Virus record (IMG/VR): IMGVR_UViG_3300036760_000150
Coordinates: 62,001-126,000 of that record
Length of the DNA: 64,000 bases
Strand: one strand, 5' to 3'
Origin: a virus
The notes beneath the pieces were generated by a model, which saw only the letters and a list, made by a program, of their open reading frames with translations, was not told where the DNA came from and searched no databases. Of this stretch, positions 1 to 8,267 are shown piece by piece. Position 1 is the stretch's first letter, and every line of letters starts with the position of its first letter. The position numbers and the translations under genes were made by a program.

Positions 1-382
1 TCAAGTTGACGATCTTTTCTTGAACGTCATCTGCCTTGCCGTCAATCATTGCACCGTCAAACTGTGCTGTTAACTTACCTCCTATAGTGCGATCAACGAC
101 AAGCTCCTTTCCATTAACATCTAGCACCGCAGACAGTGAGGTGGGCTTATCAGAGTTATGTCGGTTCTTTGAGTCTTTTGTTGTCAATCCTACCGATGAA
201 GCTCCAAACAGGGCTACCTTATCGGAAAGTATGAGGGAGGTTTTTCCTGAACCATTGGACCCTCCATTATCTTTGTTCTGACCAACAACAGTACATACAG
301 CGTTGGTAGGTACAAGGAAAGATTGGTTGACACCTATGTCTCTGAAGTTTGAGATGTTAACCTGTTTTAATGATATTCTCAT
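1..382 (-). CDS. SbcC/gp46-like recombination nuclease ATPase subunit (N-terminal part, runs off window)
   Basis: The first 127 codons of a minus-strand gene are visible and the frame is open to the window edge. Residues near 40-50 contain a P-loop (GGSNGSGKTSL) after an N-terminal strand of the type ISNFRDIG. This is the usual opening of SbcC, Rad50 and T4 gp46 proteins, the SMC-like ATPases that pair with an Mre11-type nuclease to process DNA ends. The ATG lies 2 bases after the stop of the zinc-ribbon gene, with AGAAGTAGGA just upstream, so it is the last visible member of the GroEL operon. The coiled coil, the zinc hook and the C-terminal ATPase lobe lie outside the window. The likely partner is the SbcD-like gene at 6874-7902, on the other strand. 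The family call rests on the P-loop and the N-terminal pattern only. Confidence 0.75.
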   Translation of the reverse strand, partial: MRISLKQVNISNFRDIGVNQSFLVPTNAVCTVVGQNKDNGGSNGSGKTSLILSDKVALFGASSVGLTTKDSKNRHNSDKPTSLSAVLDVNGKELVVDRTIGGKLTAQFDGAMIDGKADDVQEKIVNL

Positions 383-384
383 TC

Positions 385-660
385 CTACTTCTTCTCCGTT
401 GGGTCGTCTCGTTTTTCTATCAGCTCAAGGAGTTTATCACCACGCTCTTTTAGTTTGTTGGTGATGTCCTTGCGTAACTCAACCTTGCGAGCCATATTTC
501 CGTTGTCAACAACCTCTATGCTGTTTGTAGAGACATCTGGCAGCTGTCTCTCCATGACGCCGCCGCAGTAACAAACCAGGTGTCCTACCTGGTCTTTGGC
601 CTGTTTGTAGATCTTCTTCATCACATTGTTGCAGAGGTTGCATTTGTATACAGTCATCAT
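385..660 (-). CDS. Small zinc-ribbon protein
   Basis: This 91-residue protein begins with CNLC (residues 7-10) and has a second cysteine pair, CYC, near residue 31. That is a zinc-ribbon or FmdB-like arrangement. The C-terminal half is charged and probably helical, and ends DDPTEKK. It lies between groEL-like and sbcC-like genes in one minus-strand operon. GGAG lies about 9 bases before the ATG. Its function is unknown. Zinc ribbons of this size in phages often bind nucleic acid or a partner protein, but nothing here shows which. Confidence 0.7.
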   Translation of the reverse strand: MMTVYKCNLCNNVMKKIYKQAKDQVGHLVCYCGGVMERQLPDVSTNSIEVVDNGNMARKVELRKDITNKLKERGDKLLELIEKRDDPTEKK

Positions 661-697
661 GACTTAGCTCTCCATCACAATTCTAACTGATGAGTTG

Positions 698-2545
698 TTA
701 GAATCTTGGTTCCCACTTATCCCACTCCTGCTCTCTGTCAGCTTGCGATAGGGTGCGCTGTGTGGAGTGGTAGTCTGCTGCTTCCTCTGAGTCTAGTGTA
801 GAATCTCTTTGAAACACCACTATACCAGACAGCCCCATCAACATCTTCGCAACAGAGAGGCTGTTCTTTATAGCGTACAGTACCGCCGAGGCCGAGTCAA
901 TGACACCGATCTCGATAGCGTCTCCGAACTTATGATTTAAAGCATCGTACGTGTAGAAGAGGGCGGTCGATGTCTGCTCTTTCTTTAGCAACCTATCAAG
1001 CCAACTGCGACGGTTGAACATCATATTCTGCCAGATCTCTAATACCTCACCGATATTCTGTCCACCATTCGTCAAGATGCGCCTGAATGGCTCCACAAGA
1101 GACTTACCCATGATGTACTTGACTGCGTCTGATAGGGCTGGGTTGTTGTGTATCTGACTAGCTAAAGTGTTGAGCGTCTTGGCGCACCCAGGCAGGACAC
1201 CGTCTTTTATAGCACCCTTTATAGCACATACGGCATCTTCTACCCTATGACGCTTCTCCTTGAGTTCAGCCTCAGAGCTGCCATACACCTTGAGCCTGGC
1301 GATGCCACCAGTTAGTATAGACATACGCTCTTTCATCATCTCGGCGTCGTACACACTCTCTGCCTGTTTGGCTTGCTGCTCAAGCTCCTCAACCCGTGGT
1401 ATCAACAGGCCTTCATCTGGGGTACCGATGATCAGACTTTTGTAACGACTATATTCAAACGTCTTCATGCTGTCTATGCCGAGGTCTTTTATCTCAGCTC
1501 CAGGAAGAGGCTTACTGAGAGGGTCGAACACAGATGCTCCAGTGAACGATGATACGTCTAAGAGGAAGTGGTACGGGCTGTTTGCCTGATGAGTCATAGG
1601 GGTGATCACAGGTATCACGTTGATGGTGTTTGGAGCTTTGAAGTTTGACGCCAATGTGGCAACGACGCTCTCAGAGAAGGCGTGAGCGATCAAAACTATG
1701 TTAGGCGACATAGCGTCTTTATCGTGTTGTTGAGCGTCAGATGCATTACCGATCTTATCGAACAAAGGCAACAGTGAGTTTATATCTGTGATCTTCCCGT
1801 TGTACAGAATAAACTTTGGCTTGTCTAGCATCGTCCTGTAATTCGACCTGTCGTTGATGAACTCCTCAAGGAAACGTCCGCAACTGTCTTCAAACCCTCT
1901 TGCGATAGGGAAACCGTCCACTTTCTCAACTCCGAAGCCTCCCATACCAGATGACTCTGCGATCGTAACCTGACCATTTGTGCCTACTAGACCAAAACAC
2001 TCCATTACCGCATCGGTCATCTCGACGTCGTTGTTCGTGGAGATCAACGCCACCTTACGCATGAGGTCATCTTTGTTCTCGTTGGTTATCCTGACAGCGT
2101 TACTTCGTATGAAGGGGACTATGAAGTTCTCAAACGACTTCTCAAGCTCGCGCATGATCTTCTGAGAAGACAGACGTGGATTCTTCTCCAAGTACTCAAA
2201 ACCGTTTCGTATTAAGGAGTCCGCCAGGATCGTAGCTGTAGTGGTCCCATCCCCTGCCTCTACGTTAGTTTTCGAGCTACTGTCCCTGGCGGCCTCCAGC
2301 ACTACCTGCGCAGTTGGATCTGCGAAGGCCATTGAATTGAACACCGTTATGCCATCTTTCGATAGGTAAGGTCCTAGGTTCTCCTGACGTTCGATGAGAA
2401 CTACCTTGCCGTTGGGGCCTAGTGTACTTCCTACCATTGCACTGGCTTTAGCAAGCGTCTTTAAGACTATATCTTTCAACTTTTGATGGTTGTAGGTAAT
2501 CGTCTTCGCTGCAGTTTTAGACTTAGCTACCTCTCGGTAGTACAT
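698..2545 (-). CDS. Phage GroEL-like chaperonin
   Basis: This 615-residue protein aligns by eye with group I chaperonins. It has an equatorial nucleotide-binding segment containing GDGTTTAT (about residues 98-105), an earlier STLGPNGK segment, and a C-terminal RVEDAV segment matching the part of GroEL that carries the ATP-hydrolysis aspartate. It is longer than bacterial GroEL (about 548 aa) and lacks the usual GGM-rich tail, ending in a charged stretch. GroEL forms rings that fold proteins in the cytoplasm; phage versions are thought to fold virion or replication proteins. The chosen ATG at 2545 follows AGGGAGGA; an in-frame start at 2620 would give 25 more residues but no comparable ribosome site. 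No GroES partner is visible in the window. It is the first gene of a minus-strand operon with the zinc-ribbon and sbcC-like genes. Confidence 0.92.
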   Translation of the reverse strand: MYYREVAKSKTAAKTITYNHQKLKDIVLKTLAKASAMVGSTLGPNGKVVLIERQENLGPYLSKDGITVFNSMAFADPTAQVVLEAARDSSSKTNVEAGDGTTTATILADSLIRNGFEYLEKNPRLSSQKIMRELEKSFENFIVPFIRSNAVRITNENKDDLMRKVALISTNNDVEMTDAVMECFGLVGTNGQVTIAESSGMGGFGVEKVDGFPIARGFEDSCGRFLEEFINDRSNYRTMLDKPKFILYNGKITDINSLLPLFDKIGNASDAQQHDKDAMSPNIVLIAHAFSESVVATLASNFKAPNTINVIPVITPMTHQANSPYHFLLDVSSFTGASVFDPLSKPLPGAEIKDLGIDSMKTFEYSRYKSLIIGTPDEGLLIPRVEELEQQAKQAESVYDAEMMKERMSILTGGIARLKVYGSSEAELKEKRHRVEDAVCAIKGAIKDGVLPGCAKTLNTLASQIHNNPALSDAVKYIMGKSLVEPFRRILTNGGQNIGEVLEIWQNMMFNRRSWLDRLLKKEQTSTALFYTYDALNHKFGDAIEIGVIDSASAVLYAIKNSLSVAKMLMGLSGIVVFQRDSTLDSEEAADYHSTQRTLSQADREQEWDKWEPRF

Positions 2546-2590
2546 CGAGCTTCCTCCCTGTGTAACTTCTTTACACCATATGCTCCTGTC

Positions 2591-2620
2591 AAGATAACAC
2601 ACACAGCCTAAAGCTGACAA
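2591..2620 (-). promoter_or_regulatory. Candidate sigma-70 promoter for the groEL-like operon
   Basis: Read on the minus strand, TTGTCA (2620-2615) is followed after 18 bases by TATCTT (2596-2591). This would give a leader of about 40 bases before the ATG at 2545. The match is moderate (TTGTCA good, TATCTT 4 of 6). It lies back to back with the plus-strand promoter at 2655-2683. Confidence 0.45.
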
Positions 2621-2654
2621 GGCCAGAACAACACAATAGAAATCTTATCTGGTG

Positions 2655-2683
2655 TTGACAAAGTAGACAGGAGCAAATATCAT
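2655..2683 (+). promoter_or_regulatory. Sigma-70-type promoter for the rightward early operon
   Basis: A perfect -35 TTGACA (2655-2660) is followed after 17 bases by TATCAT (2678-2683), 5 of 6 to the -10 consensus. Transcription would start near 2690, about 90 bases before the first gene at 2782. Host RNA polymerase should recognise it without a phage factor. Confidence 0.7.
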
Positions 2684-2728
2684 CAACACTTACTACCTTA
2701 ATTGCTCAAACAACCTAGATATCCAGGG

Positions 2729-2767
2729 AGAGATCTCTTTAACAATGATCTATTCTTTATATAAAGA
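2729..2767. promoter_or_regulatory. Two perfect palindromes in the early-operon leader
   Basis: AGAGATCTCT (2729-2738) and TCTTTATATAAAGA (2754-2767) are perfect 10- and 14-base palindromes between the promoter at 2655-2683 and the gene at 2782. Their position just after the transcription start suits a repressor operator. No regulator can be assigned. Confidence 0.35.
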
Positions 2768-2781
2768 TAATAAGTAACACA

Positions 2782-4146
2782 ATGATCAATAAGATTCATC
2801 TCAGTGTTACCTATGATATCTTCTTGTCGATTTGGAGAGAGAGACACCGTGAATTGTTTGGTTCTCAGTCTCGTGCTCCATACGGCGAGTCTTCTAGGCA
2901 TGAGTACTCAGTGTTCTGTAAGATCTGCTGTCAAGTCATGTACGGCAAAAAAAACACTTCATGCTCATCTGGCAACTTGTGGAAGTTACCCTTTGTTGCT
3001 CTAGGTGAGCTTCAGAAGTCCACCTACTACCATGGCCACAACTCAAGTGCTTCCACAGTCTTCAACAGGCAGGAGTCGTCTTTGGATGTAGCCGACGAGA
3101 TGTTCTACTCCTTCATGTGTGTCACCCTGGAGTACATCAGGGATGGGTCGCCTGACTATGGACGAGGTCTAGGTTTACCCAAGTGGTTCAAGAAGTACGA
3201 CTTCATGTCGTTTATACGTAGTGTTTACGGCATAGTGTCTAACCCAGACCATGTAGCCTCGATCATGGATGTACCTAACTCTAAGAACAAAGCGTACACA
3301 GAGGAGGATGCATACAACATGGCTCGTTACCGCGACACAAAGTACTGCATCAGCTACTGTCGTGACAACTCGCCAGGCGTGTGGCTGCGTGGTTTCAAAG
3401 ACGAGGGTGCGTTCACAAGGTCTGTGTCTAGACTCTACGACGAGTGTGTGAGAACGTACGTGGAGCACACCAAGTACGGCATGATAGGTGAAGACGAGGC
3501 TAAGGTGCAACTTAAGGCGCATCGTCTTACGGAGAAGGTGTGTGAGAGGTGGGCTCGTGCGTTAGCGTACCTGTCCTGCATGTCGTCTAGACTTGGTAGA
3601 CCTGTCGACATGCACTCCTCACTTCAACGTGATGTGTTTGGTCGTCACTACAAGCTTCTACGTGAGGCATCCATGAACCTTGGTTGGCTTGTCTGTGTGG
3701 ATGACACCTACAGCCCAGGTTCTAGGTGTATGACGTTTCAACCTCGCGTGTGTTTCGACAAGACCGTCAAGGTTGATAGAACTCCTAGGTTGAACAAGGC
3801 CGAGGCACAGGTCGTGTCTGACTTAAGTCGTTACAGCCTCAAGGATGTTGGTAAGCAGCATGGTGACGAGGTTGTTCAATCTGTCAAAGATCGTGTGTCC
3901 TACCTTGAAGCATGTACGACCCTCAAGGATGTGGCTACTCGTGTGCAGTCAGCATACGGTAAGTACCTGTGGCGTTACGGTGACGACGGCACTGACATCG
4001 TCAACATGCAGTGGTACAAGTCTAATGAACTTCGTCAGTGGCAAATGACCAAAGATAAAGCTAAAGGTGTGTGTGATTGGTACCGTCTTAAGTACAGCAG
4101 ACCTCGACAGCAGTGGTGCGGTAGTGTAAGATTGAGAGTAGCATGA
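2782..4146 (+). CDS. Hypothetical protein (454 aa), first gene of the early operon
   Basis: I do not recognise this protein. It is soluble, rich in Arg, Tyr and Cys, has a Cys pair CKIC near residue 47 and more cysteines through the middle, and shows no membrane segment. Codon use is like its neighbours and the whole frame is coding-like. It is followed after 10 bases by the UvsW-like helicase gene, so it belongs to the same operon as recombination and transcription genes. The ATG at 2782 has only a weak ribosome site, so the true start could lie somewhat downstream. Confidence 0.75.
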   Translation: MINKIHLSVTYDIFLSIWRERHRELFGSQSRAPYGESSRHEYSVFCKICCQVMYGKKNTSCSSGNLWKLPFVALGELQKSTYYHGHNSSASTVFNRQESSLDVADEMFYSFMCVTLEYIRDGSPDYGRGLGLPKWFKKYDFMSFIRSVYGIVSNPDHVASIMDVPNSKNKAYTEEDAYNMARYRDTKYCISYCRDNSPGVWLRGFKDEGAFTRSVSRLYDECVRTYVEHTKYGMIGEDEAKVQLKAHRLTEKVCERWARALAYLSCMSSRLGRPVDMHSSLQRDVFGRHYKLLREASMNLGWLVCVDDTYSPGSRCMTFQPRVCFDKTVKVDRTPRLNKAEAQVVSDLSRYSLKDVGKQHGDEVVQSVKDRVSYLEACTTLKDVATRVQSAYGKYLWRYGDDGTDIVNMQWYKSNELRQWQMTKDKAKGVCDWYRLKYSRPRQQWCGSVRLRVA

Positions 4147-4156
4147 AAGGTAACCA

Positions 4157-5596
4157 GTGAGATTTGTCCAAAGAGATCCTTTAAAACTTTACGTACACGA
4201 CTGCTCTGAGCAGGAGCGTGTAGACCTTGTTAAGTTCTTGTCTTACAAAGACAAGTCTGTCGAGTACCAGATAAAGAAGTTAAGGTCGAACGCACACTAC
4301 TACAACAGGATGGGTGAGTCTTGGTTCACTGAGCGTATCGAGACGTTGAAGTCTCAGGTCAACAAGTTCGTCATGTACCAAGACGAAGGTGGCATGTACA
4401 CCTTGGCTGGCTTGAAGACCAAGTTGGCAGGTCGTTTCATGAGTGCGACATTCGATGTTGATGTAAAAGTGCCAGAAGGATCATCTCTCCCCTGGTCTAA
4501 GGAGCCTGAGTTTCAACTGCGAGATTACCAGTTGGACGCTAAAGAGAAGTTGCTAAATGTTGTTCATGGTAACGTAGAATTGCCACAAGGATCAGGTAAA
4601 AGCAACATAATTTTGCACGTTGTCAGGGAGCTAGGCCTTAAGACGTTAGTCGTAGCCCCATCTACAAATATCGCAAAGCAGCTATATGAATTGTTTGTAT
4701 CTCACCTATCGAAGAAGTATGTTGGATTCTACGGTGGTGGTAAGAAAGAGACGAAGAAGTTGATAACGGTCTCCATAGCTCAGTCTGTCACTAAGATAAA
4801 TCCTGGATCTGAAGAATGGAAGAACTTGTCATCTTGTGATGTATTCGTGGCAGACGAGAATCATCTGTTTGCTGCCGATACTTTTGCCAAGATTGCAACC
4901 GGTATTGCAGCCGGTTCTGTATGGCGGATGTTTTTCTCAGCTACTCCTGAGAGGAACGATGGTAAAGATATACTTCTACAGGGCGTCATAGGTGATGCTG
5001 TGTGCAAGAAGACTCCAATAGAGTTGATGGAGAGTGGCCACCTTGCGAAGATCAGCACATTAGTCGTAGATGTTGAGTCTGAAGATACATACATGACAGA
5101 CAACGCATTGAAGATGAACCAGACGCATCTATACTCAAACAGGAAGATAGTGAAGTTCATATCTGACGTGTGCTACTCTTCGTTCATGGATGGCGTCCCA
5201 ACGTTAATCTTGGTCGACGAGCACTCACAAGAGGCTCTTCTTAAAGCTCACATGCGTAATACATACGAGTATGCCTCAGGTCAGTCTGACACATCTAAGA
5301 TCGTAAAAGATTTCAACGATGGTAAGATCCTTTGTGTAGTTGGTACCTCTGCGGTTAGCATGGGTACTGACTTCAAACCAGTCAGGTTGACGATCGCATG
5401 GCAAGGCAACAAGTCTGGTACCAAGGTTAAACAAGGGCCTATTGGCCGTAGCACTAGAATTGACGAGAAGAGTGGCAAGAAAGACTGTAAGATAATTGAT
5501 TTCAGGGTCACCAACGCTCCAATGCTTAAACGTCATGCTGATGTTAGGATCAAACACTACATGGAGGTTGGGCCGGTAAGGTACACAAAAATTTAA
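4157..5596 (+). CDS. UvsW-like superfamily 2 DNA helicase
   Basis: This 479-residue protein has the SF2 helicase motifs in order: a Q-type region (FQLRDYQLDA), motif I QGSGKS near residue 145, a motif II variant ADENH, motif III FSATPER, a motif V-like segment (VVGTSAVSMGTDFKP) and motif VI IGRSTR. The layout and length match the T4 UvsW group, which unwinds recombination and stalled-fork intermediates and helps switch replication modes. The first 115 residues are a separate N-terminal domain. The start is GTG at 4157, preceded by AAAGG. It overlaps nothing and is followed one base later by the sigma-factor gene. DENH in place of DEAH or DExH is a small deviation. Confidence 0.85.
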   Translation: MRFVQRDPLKLYVHDCSEQERVDLVKFLSYKDKSVEYQIKKLRSNAHYYNRMGESWFTERIETLKSQVNKFVMYQDEGGMYTLAGLKTKLAGRFMSATFDVDVKVPEGSSLPWSKEPEFQLRDYQLDAKEKLLNVVHGNVELPQGSGKSNIILHVVRELGLKTLVVAPSTNIAKQLYELFVSHLSKKYVGFYGGGKKETKKLITVSIAQSVTKINPGSEEWKNLSSCDVFVADENHLFAADTFAKIATGIAAGSVWRMFFSATPERNDGKDILLQGVIGDAVCKKTPIELMESGHLAKISTLVVDVESEDTYMTDNALKMNQTHLYSNRKIVKFISDVCYSSFMDGVPTLILVDEHSQEALLKAHMRNTYEYASGQSDTSKIVKDFNDGKILCVVGTSAVSMGTDFKPVRLTIAWQGNKSGTKVKQGPIGRSTRIDEKSGKKDCKIIDFRVTNAPMLKRHADVRIKHYMEVGPVRYTKI

Positions 5597-5597
5597 C

Positions 5598-6884
5598 ATG
5601 GACGAGAACAGTTTACTGTACACATACATAAAGGAGTTGAACGAAGAAGCCAAGTTGCTTGATCATGGCGTCATAGACTCGTTGTTTGCGAAGTTGATAT
5701 CTCTTGAGAAGTCATTTGAGGTTAAACTCCGCAAGACTGCGAAAGGTAGAAAGATCTATGCTGTGTTCATCAACATGATCTACAAGTCTAACCGAGGTAT
5801 GATCTCCCTAAGGCCTTACTTCCGTCAACGTGAGCACATGTTCTTGGGTACGATTAACAAAGCGGTGGAGAACAACAAGCCAGAGGAGCTGTATGGTTCC
5901 CCTGTCAACTACAGGTTCATGGCATTTGCGTTAGAATGTCTTAACAGCGCCAACGATGAGAAGAGAAATAGCACATCAGATGCTGGTGAAAATCATCAAA
6001 AAGAACTCGCAGACATACTTGAGAAAGTTAAGATAGTCAGAAATGAGATCGTCAACAGCAACCTGTTCCTCTCTCTAGGACGAGCTAAGATACACAGCCG
6101 ATCGTCTTACAGCTCCTCCATAGATACCTCTGACCTTGTTCAGATCGCCAACGAAGCTCTGATCACTGCTGTCGACAAGTACGTACCCGACTCAAGGTCT
6201 GTGTTCGCACATATGGCTATAGGTCGTATCATAGCTAACTTGATCGCAGAAGGGTCATCACCGTCCTCAGCAACTATAAACTCAAGTGGTAAGAAGAAGT
6301 TGTATAGGATACGGAAAGCACTTGAGAAAGCTCCATCTGCTAACAGAGCAGAGATCGCCAAGATCTTAGAGATCGCAGAGCAGGAAGTCAATGAGCTGTT
6401 AGAGTCAACACATTACTCTAGCCTTGACCAACCGTTGTATGAGGGTGATACTAGGACGTTGGGTGATACTGTAGAGGATGTGAAGACAGACCCGCATAAC
6501 GAAGTGGAACGTCGAGACATGTTCATGAAGCTGTTCAGGGCTTATGATTCATTGTCCGTGATCGAGATGAAAGTTTTAAGATTAAAAGGAGTTAACCCTA
6601 TGCGTACACTCAACAAGCATGTGGCTGTGACTGTTCCTACCTTGAAAAAAATAGAGGAAAGAACGGTGAAAGGGTTCCAGATGTCTGAGAATCTTACCAC
6701 TGCTCTGGTAGAGTCGCAGGTTATGTTTGACTCAGAGAAGTTCAAGGTTGGTGAAGTTGTCTACTTCAGGGCTGATATTAAGAATCACAGTTACATGAGT
6801 CAGAAGTACAACTTCGGTGGTAAGGAGTTCTTGCTCGTGCCAGAGGAAATGGTCGTGGCAGTTAAGAGTGCCGATGAAGCGTAA
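5598..6884 (+). CDS. Phage sigma-70-family RNA polymerase factor
   Basis: This 428-residue protein carries segments resembling sigma-70 regions in order. A region 2-like stretch (about residues 175-215) reads DLVQIANEALITAVDKY, then FAHMAIGRIIANLI. A region 3-like part contains SSLDQPLYEGDTRTLGDTVED near 275-295. A region 4-like part around 310-345 has SVIEMKVLRLKG and a helix-turn-helix. Such proteins redirect host RNA polymerase to phage promoters. The virion genes in this window share a non-host promoter element, which makes this the best candidate for the late sigma factor (inference). The last about 80 residues go beyond region 4 and may bind another factor. Its 3' end overlaps the sbcD-like start by 11 bases. 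Confidence 0.75.
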   Translation: MDENSLLYTYIKELNEEAKLLDHGVIDSLFAKLISLEKSFEVKLRKTAKGRKIYAVFINMIYKSNRGMISLRPYFRQREHMFLGTINKAVENNKPEELYGSPVNYRFMAFALECLNSANDEKRNSTSDAGENHQKELADILEKVKIVRNEIVNSNLFLSLGRAKIHSRSSYSSSIDTSDLVQIANEALITAVDKYVPDSRSVFAHMAIGRIIANLIAEGSSPSSATINSSGKKKLYRIRKALEKAPSANRAEIAKILEIAEQEVNELLESTHYSSLDQPLYEGDTRTLGDTVEDVKTDPHNEVERRDMFMKLFRAYDSLSVIEMKVLRLKGVNPMRTLNKHVAVTVPTLKKIEERTVKGFQMSENLTTALVESQVMFDSEKFKVGEVVYFRADIKNHSYMSQKYNFGGKEFLLVPEEMVVAVKSADEA

Positions 6885-7902
6885 GTACATTCTCGTAGGA
6901 GACTTGCATGCTCAAGTTGGTAACCTTGAGGATACCGAGGTGGTGTTTGATAAAGTAGCTATGCTTGTTCGTGAGCATGGTATCGAGTTTGTTGTTTACC
7001 TAGGAGACATGTACCACACACACTCTGTCTTAAGACAAGAAGTAGTTGAACTTCTCAGACGCAAGCTGCCTGAGACGCGAGGTACATGTCAAGGTAAGCC
7101 TGTGGTACTTGTTGGTAACCATGACTTGGTTGGCCCTACCAGCACGTCGATGAATGCTTGTGAGTTGACTCTGTCTGATGTGGCTGCTGTCGTATCTGAG
7201 CCAGTAGAGGCTGGACCTGTGTTGTACATGCCATTCACCCCTGATAACAGTAAGTTCGTAGAGGAATGTAAGAAGTACTACGGCACATCTCTTGTTGTAT
7301 GTCATCAGACATTTGATGGTTCGCAATACGAGAATGGTTTCTATGCTCCAGGTGGAGTAGATCAAACTTTGATACCACAGAAGGTTGTCATCTCGGGTCA
7401 TATACATAAATCGCAGAAAGTTGGTAAGGTTACATACGTGGGTACCCCACGAGCCCTCACTGCTGCAGAGTGTGATGAAGATAAAGGTCTTGTCATGATG
7501 ACCTACGATGATGTGACGTGTGGTGTTGAGCTTAAGATGTACTCGTTGAACGGATTGGTGAAGACTTACAAGAAAGTTGACGTACAAGAACCAGCTGAGT
7601 TTGATATGCCGCTTTTGAACGGTTGGGGAGCCAAAGACCACGTCATGCTGCATGTGCATGGATCTGAAGACTACTGTGAAACCTTCGTGAAAGATAAGTT
7701 ACCCGTACTAAAACAGCTTCGACCTAAGACGACTATAAAGGTGGCCTGTCATGTAGAGAAAGTTGTTGATGGTAAACCTATCATGGACGTATCCTCTGAG
7801 AGTGTTACGGATTCACTTCGTAAGTATGTAATGGAAGTTGCTGACATGAAGGCGACACTAAGAGAGAGGGTATGGGAGACGATATCAAGAGAACTGAAGT
7901 AG
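6874..7902 (+). CDS. SbcD/gp47 (Mre11)-like nuclease
   Basis: This 342-residue calcineurin-type metallophosphoesterase has all the metal-ligand motifs: GDLHAQ (Asp10, His12), LGD (Asp45), GNHD (Asn82, His83) and GHIH (His176, His178). This matches Mre11, SbcD and T4 gp47, the nuclease subunit that works with the SbcC/gp46 ATPase in end resection and recombination-dependent replication. The ATG at 6874 overlaps the end of the sigma-factor gene; a longer in-frame start at 6817 would lie deep in that gene and spoil the usual N-terminal strand. Its ATPase partner is encoded about 6.5 kb away on the opposite strand. Confidence 0.88.
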   Translation: MKRKYILVGDLHAQVGNLEDTEVVFDKVAMLVREHGIEFVVYLGDMYHTHSVLRQEVVELLRRKLPETRGTCQGKPVVLVGNHDLVGPTSTSMNACELTLSDVAAVVSEPVEAGPVLYMPFTPDNSKFVEECKKYYGTSLVVCHQTFDGSQYENGFYAPGGVDQTLIPQKVVISGHIHKSQKVGKVTYVGTPRALTAAECDEDKGLVMMTYDDVTCGVELKMYSLNGLVKTYKKVDVQEPAEFDMPLLNGWGAKDHVMLHVHGSEDYCETFVKDKLPVLKQLRPKTTIKVACHVEKVVDGKPIMDVSSESVTDSLRKYVMEVADMKATLRERVWETISRELK

Positions 7903-8267
7903 AGAATAAAGATTGGATTCTCGCTCGGTTGTTGTTTGAGAAGTTCTCTATACTTCATGATTTTCATCAGATACAGATGAAGACGTATATAGTGGCATGT
8001 TGCAACATCTCTTTAGGTGGAGTTGCAAAACTATCTGTCGCTGACAAGACTATAACGTATGAGTTGGCAACAGAGAGGAAGTTCAAGAAGACTGACAATG
8101 AGCTTGTCGAGAAGAACAAGTTTATCGGACTATGGAGTGTCCCCCCTGTTCGTTACAAAGTAGAGAAGGCTCTTGCCTACGATAATCTGGTGAAATGGAC
8201 GCGACAACTTCTTTGGAACGACACGAATGTTATCTTGGTTGTAGATGGGAAGTCTTATGCTGGATGA
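7872..8267 (+). CDS. Hypothetical protein (131 aa)
   Basis: This small soluble protein is not recognised. It overlaps the 3' end of the sbcD-like gene by 31 bases and the start of the terminase-like gene by 11. AGAGAGGG lies only one base before the ATG; another ATG at 7977 would give a 96-residue form beginning MKTYIVACC. No catalytic motif is visible. Confidence 0.6.
   Translation: MGDDIKRTEVENKDWILARLLFEKFSILHDFHQIQMKTYIVACCNISLGGVAKLSVADKTITYELATERKFKKTDNELVEKNKFIGLWSVPPVRYKVEKALAYDNLVKWTRQLLWNDTNVILVVDGKSYAG

Noticed and set aside
2698-2901. Minus-strand 67-codon frame in the divergent control region
   Set aside because: It overlaps palindromes and the start of the plus-strand gene, with no start site and no similarity to anything known.
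7030-7659. Minus-strand frame of 209 codons inside the sbcD-like gene
   Set aside because: It is a shadow of a gene with clear metallophosphoesterase motifs and has no start site.
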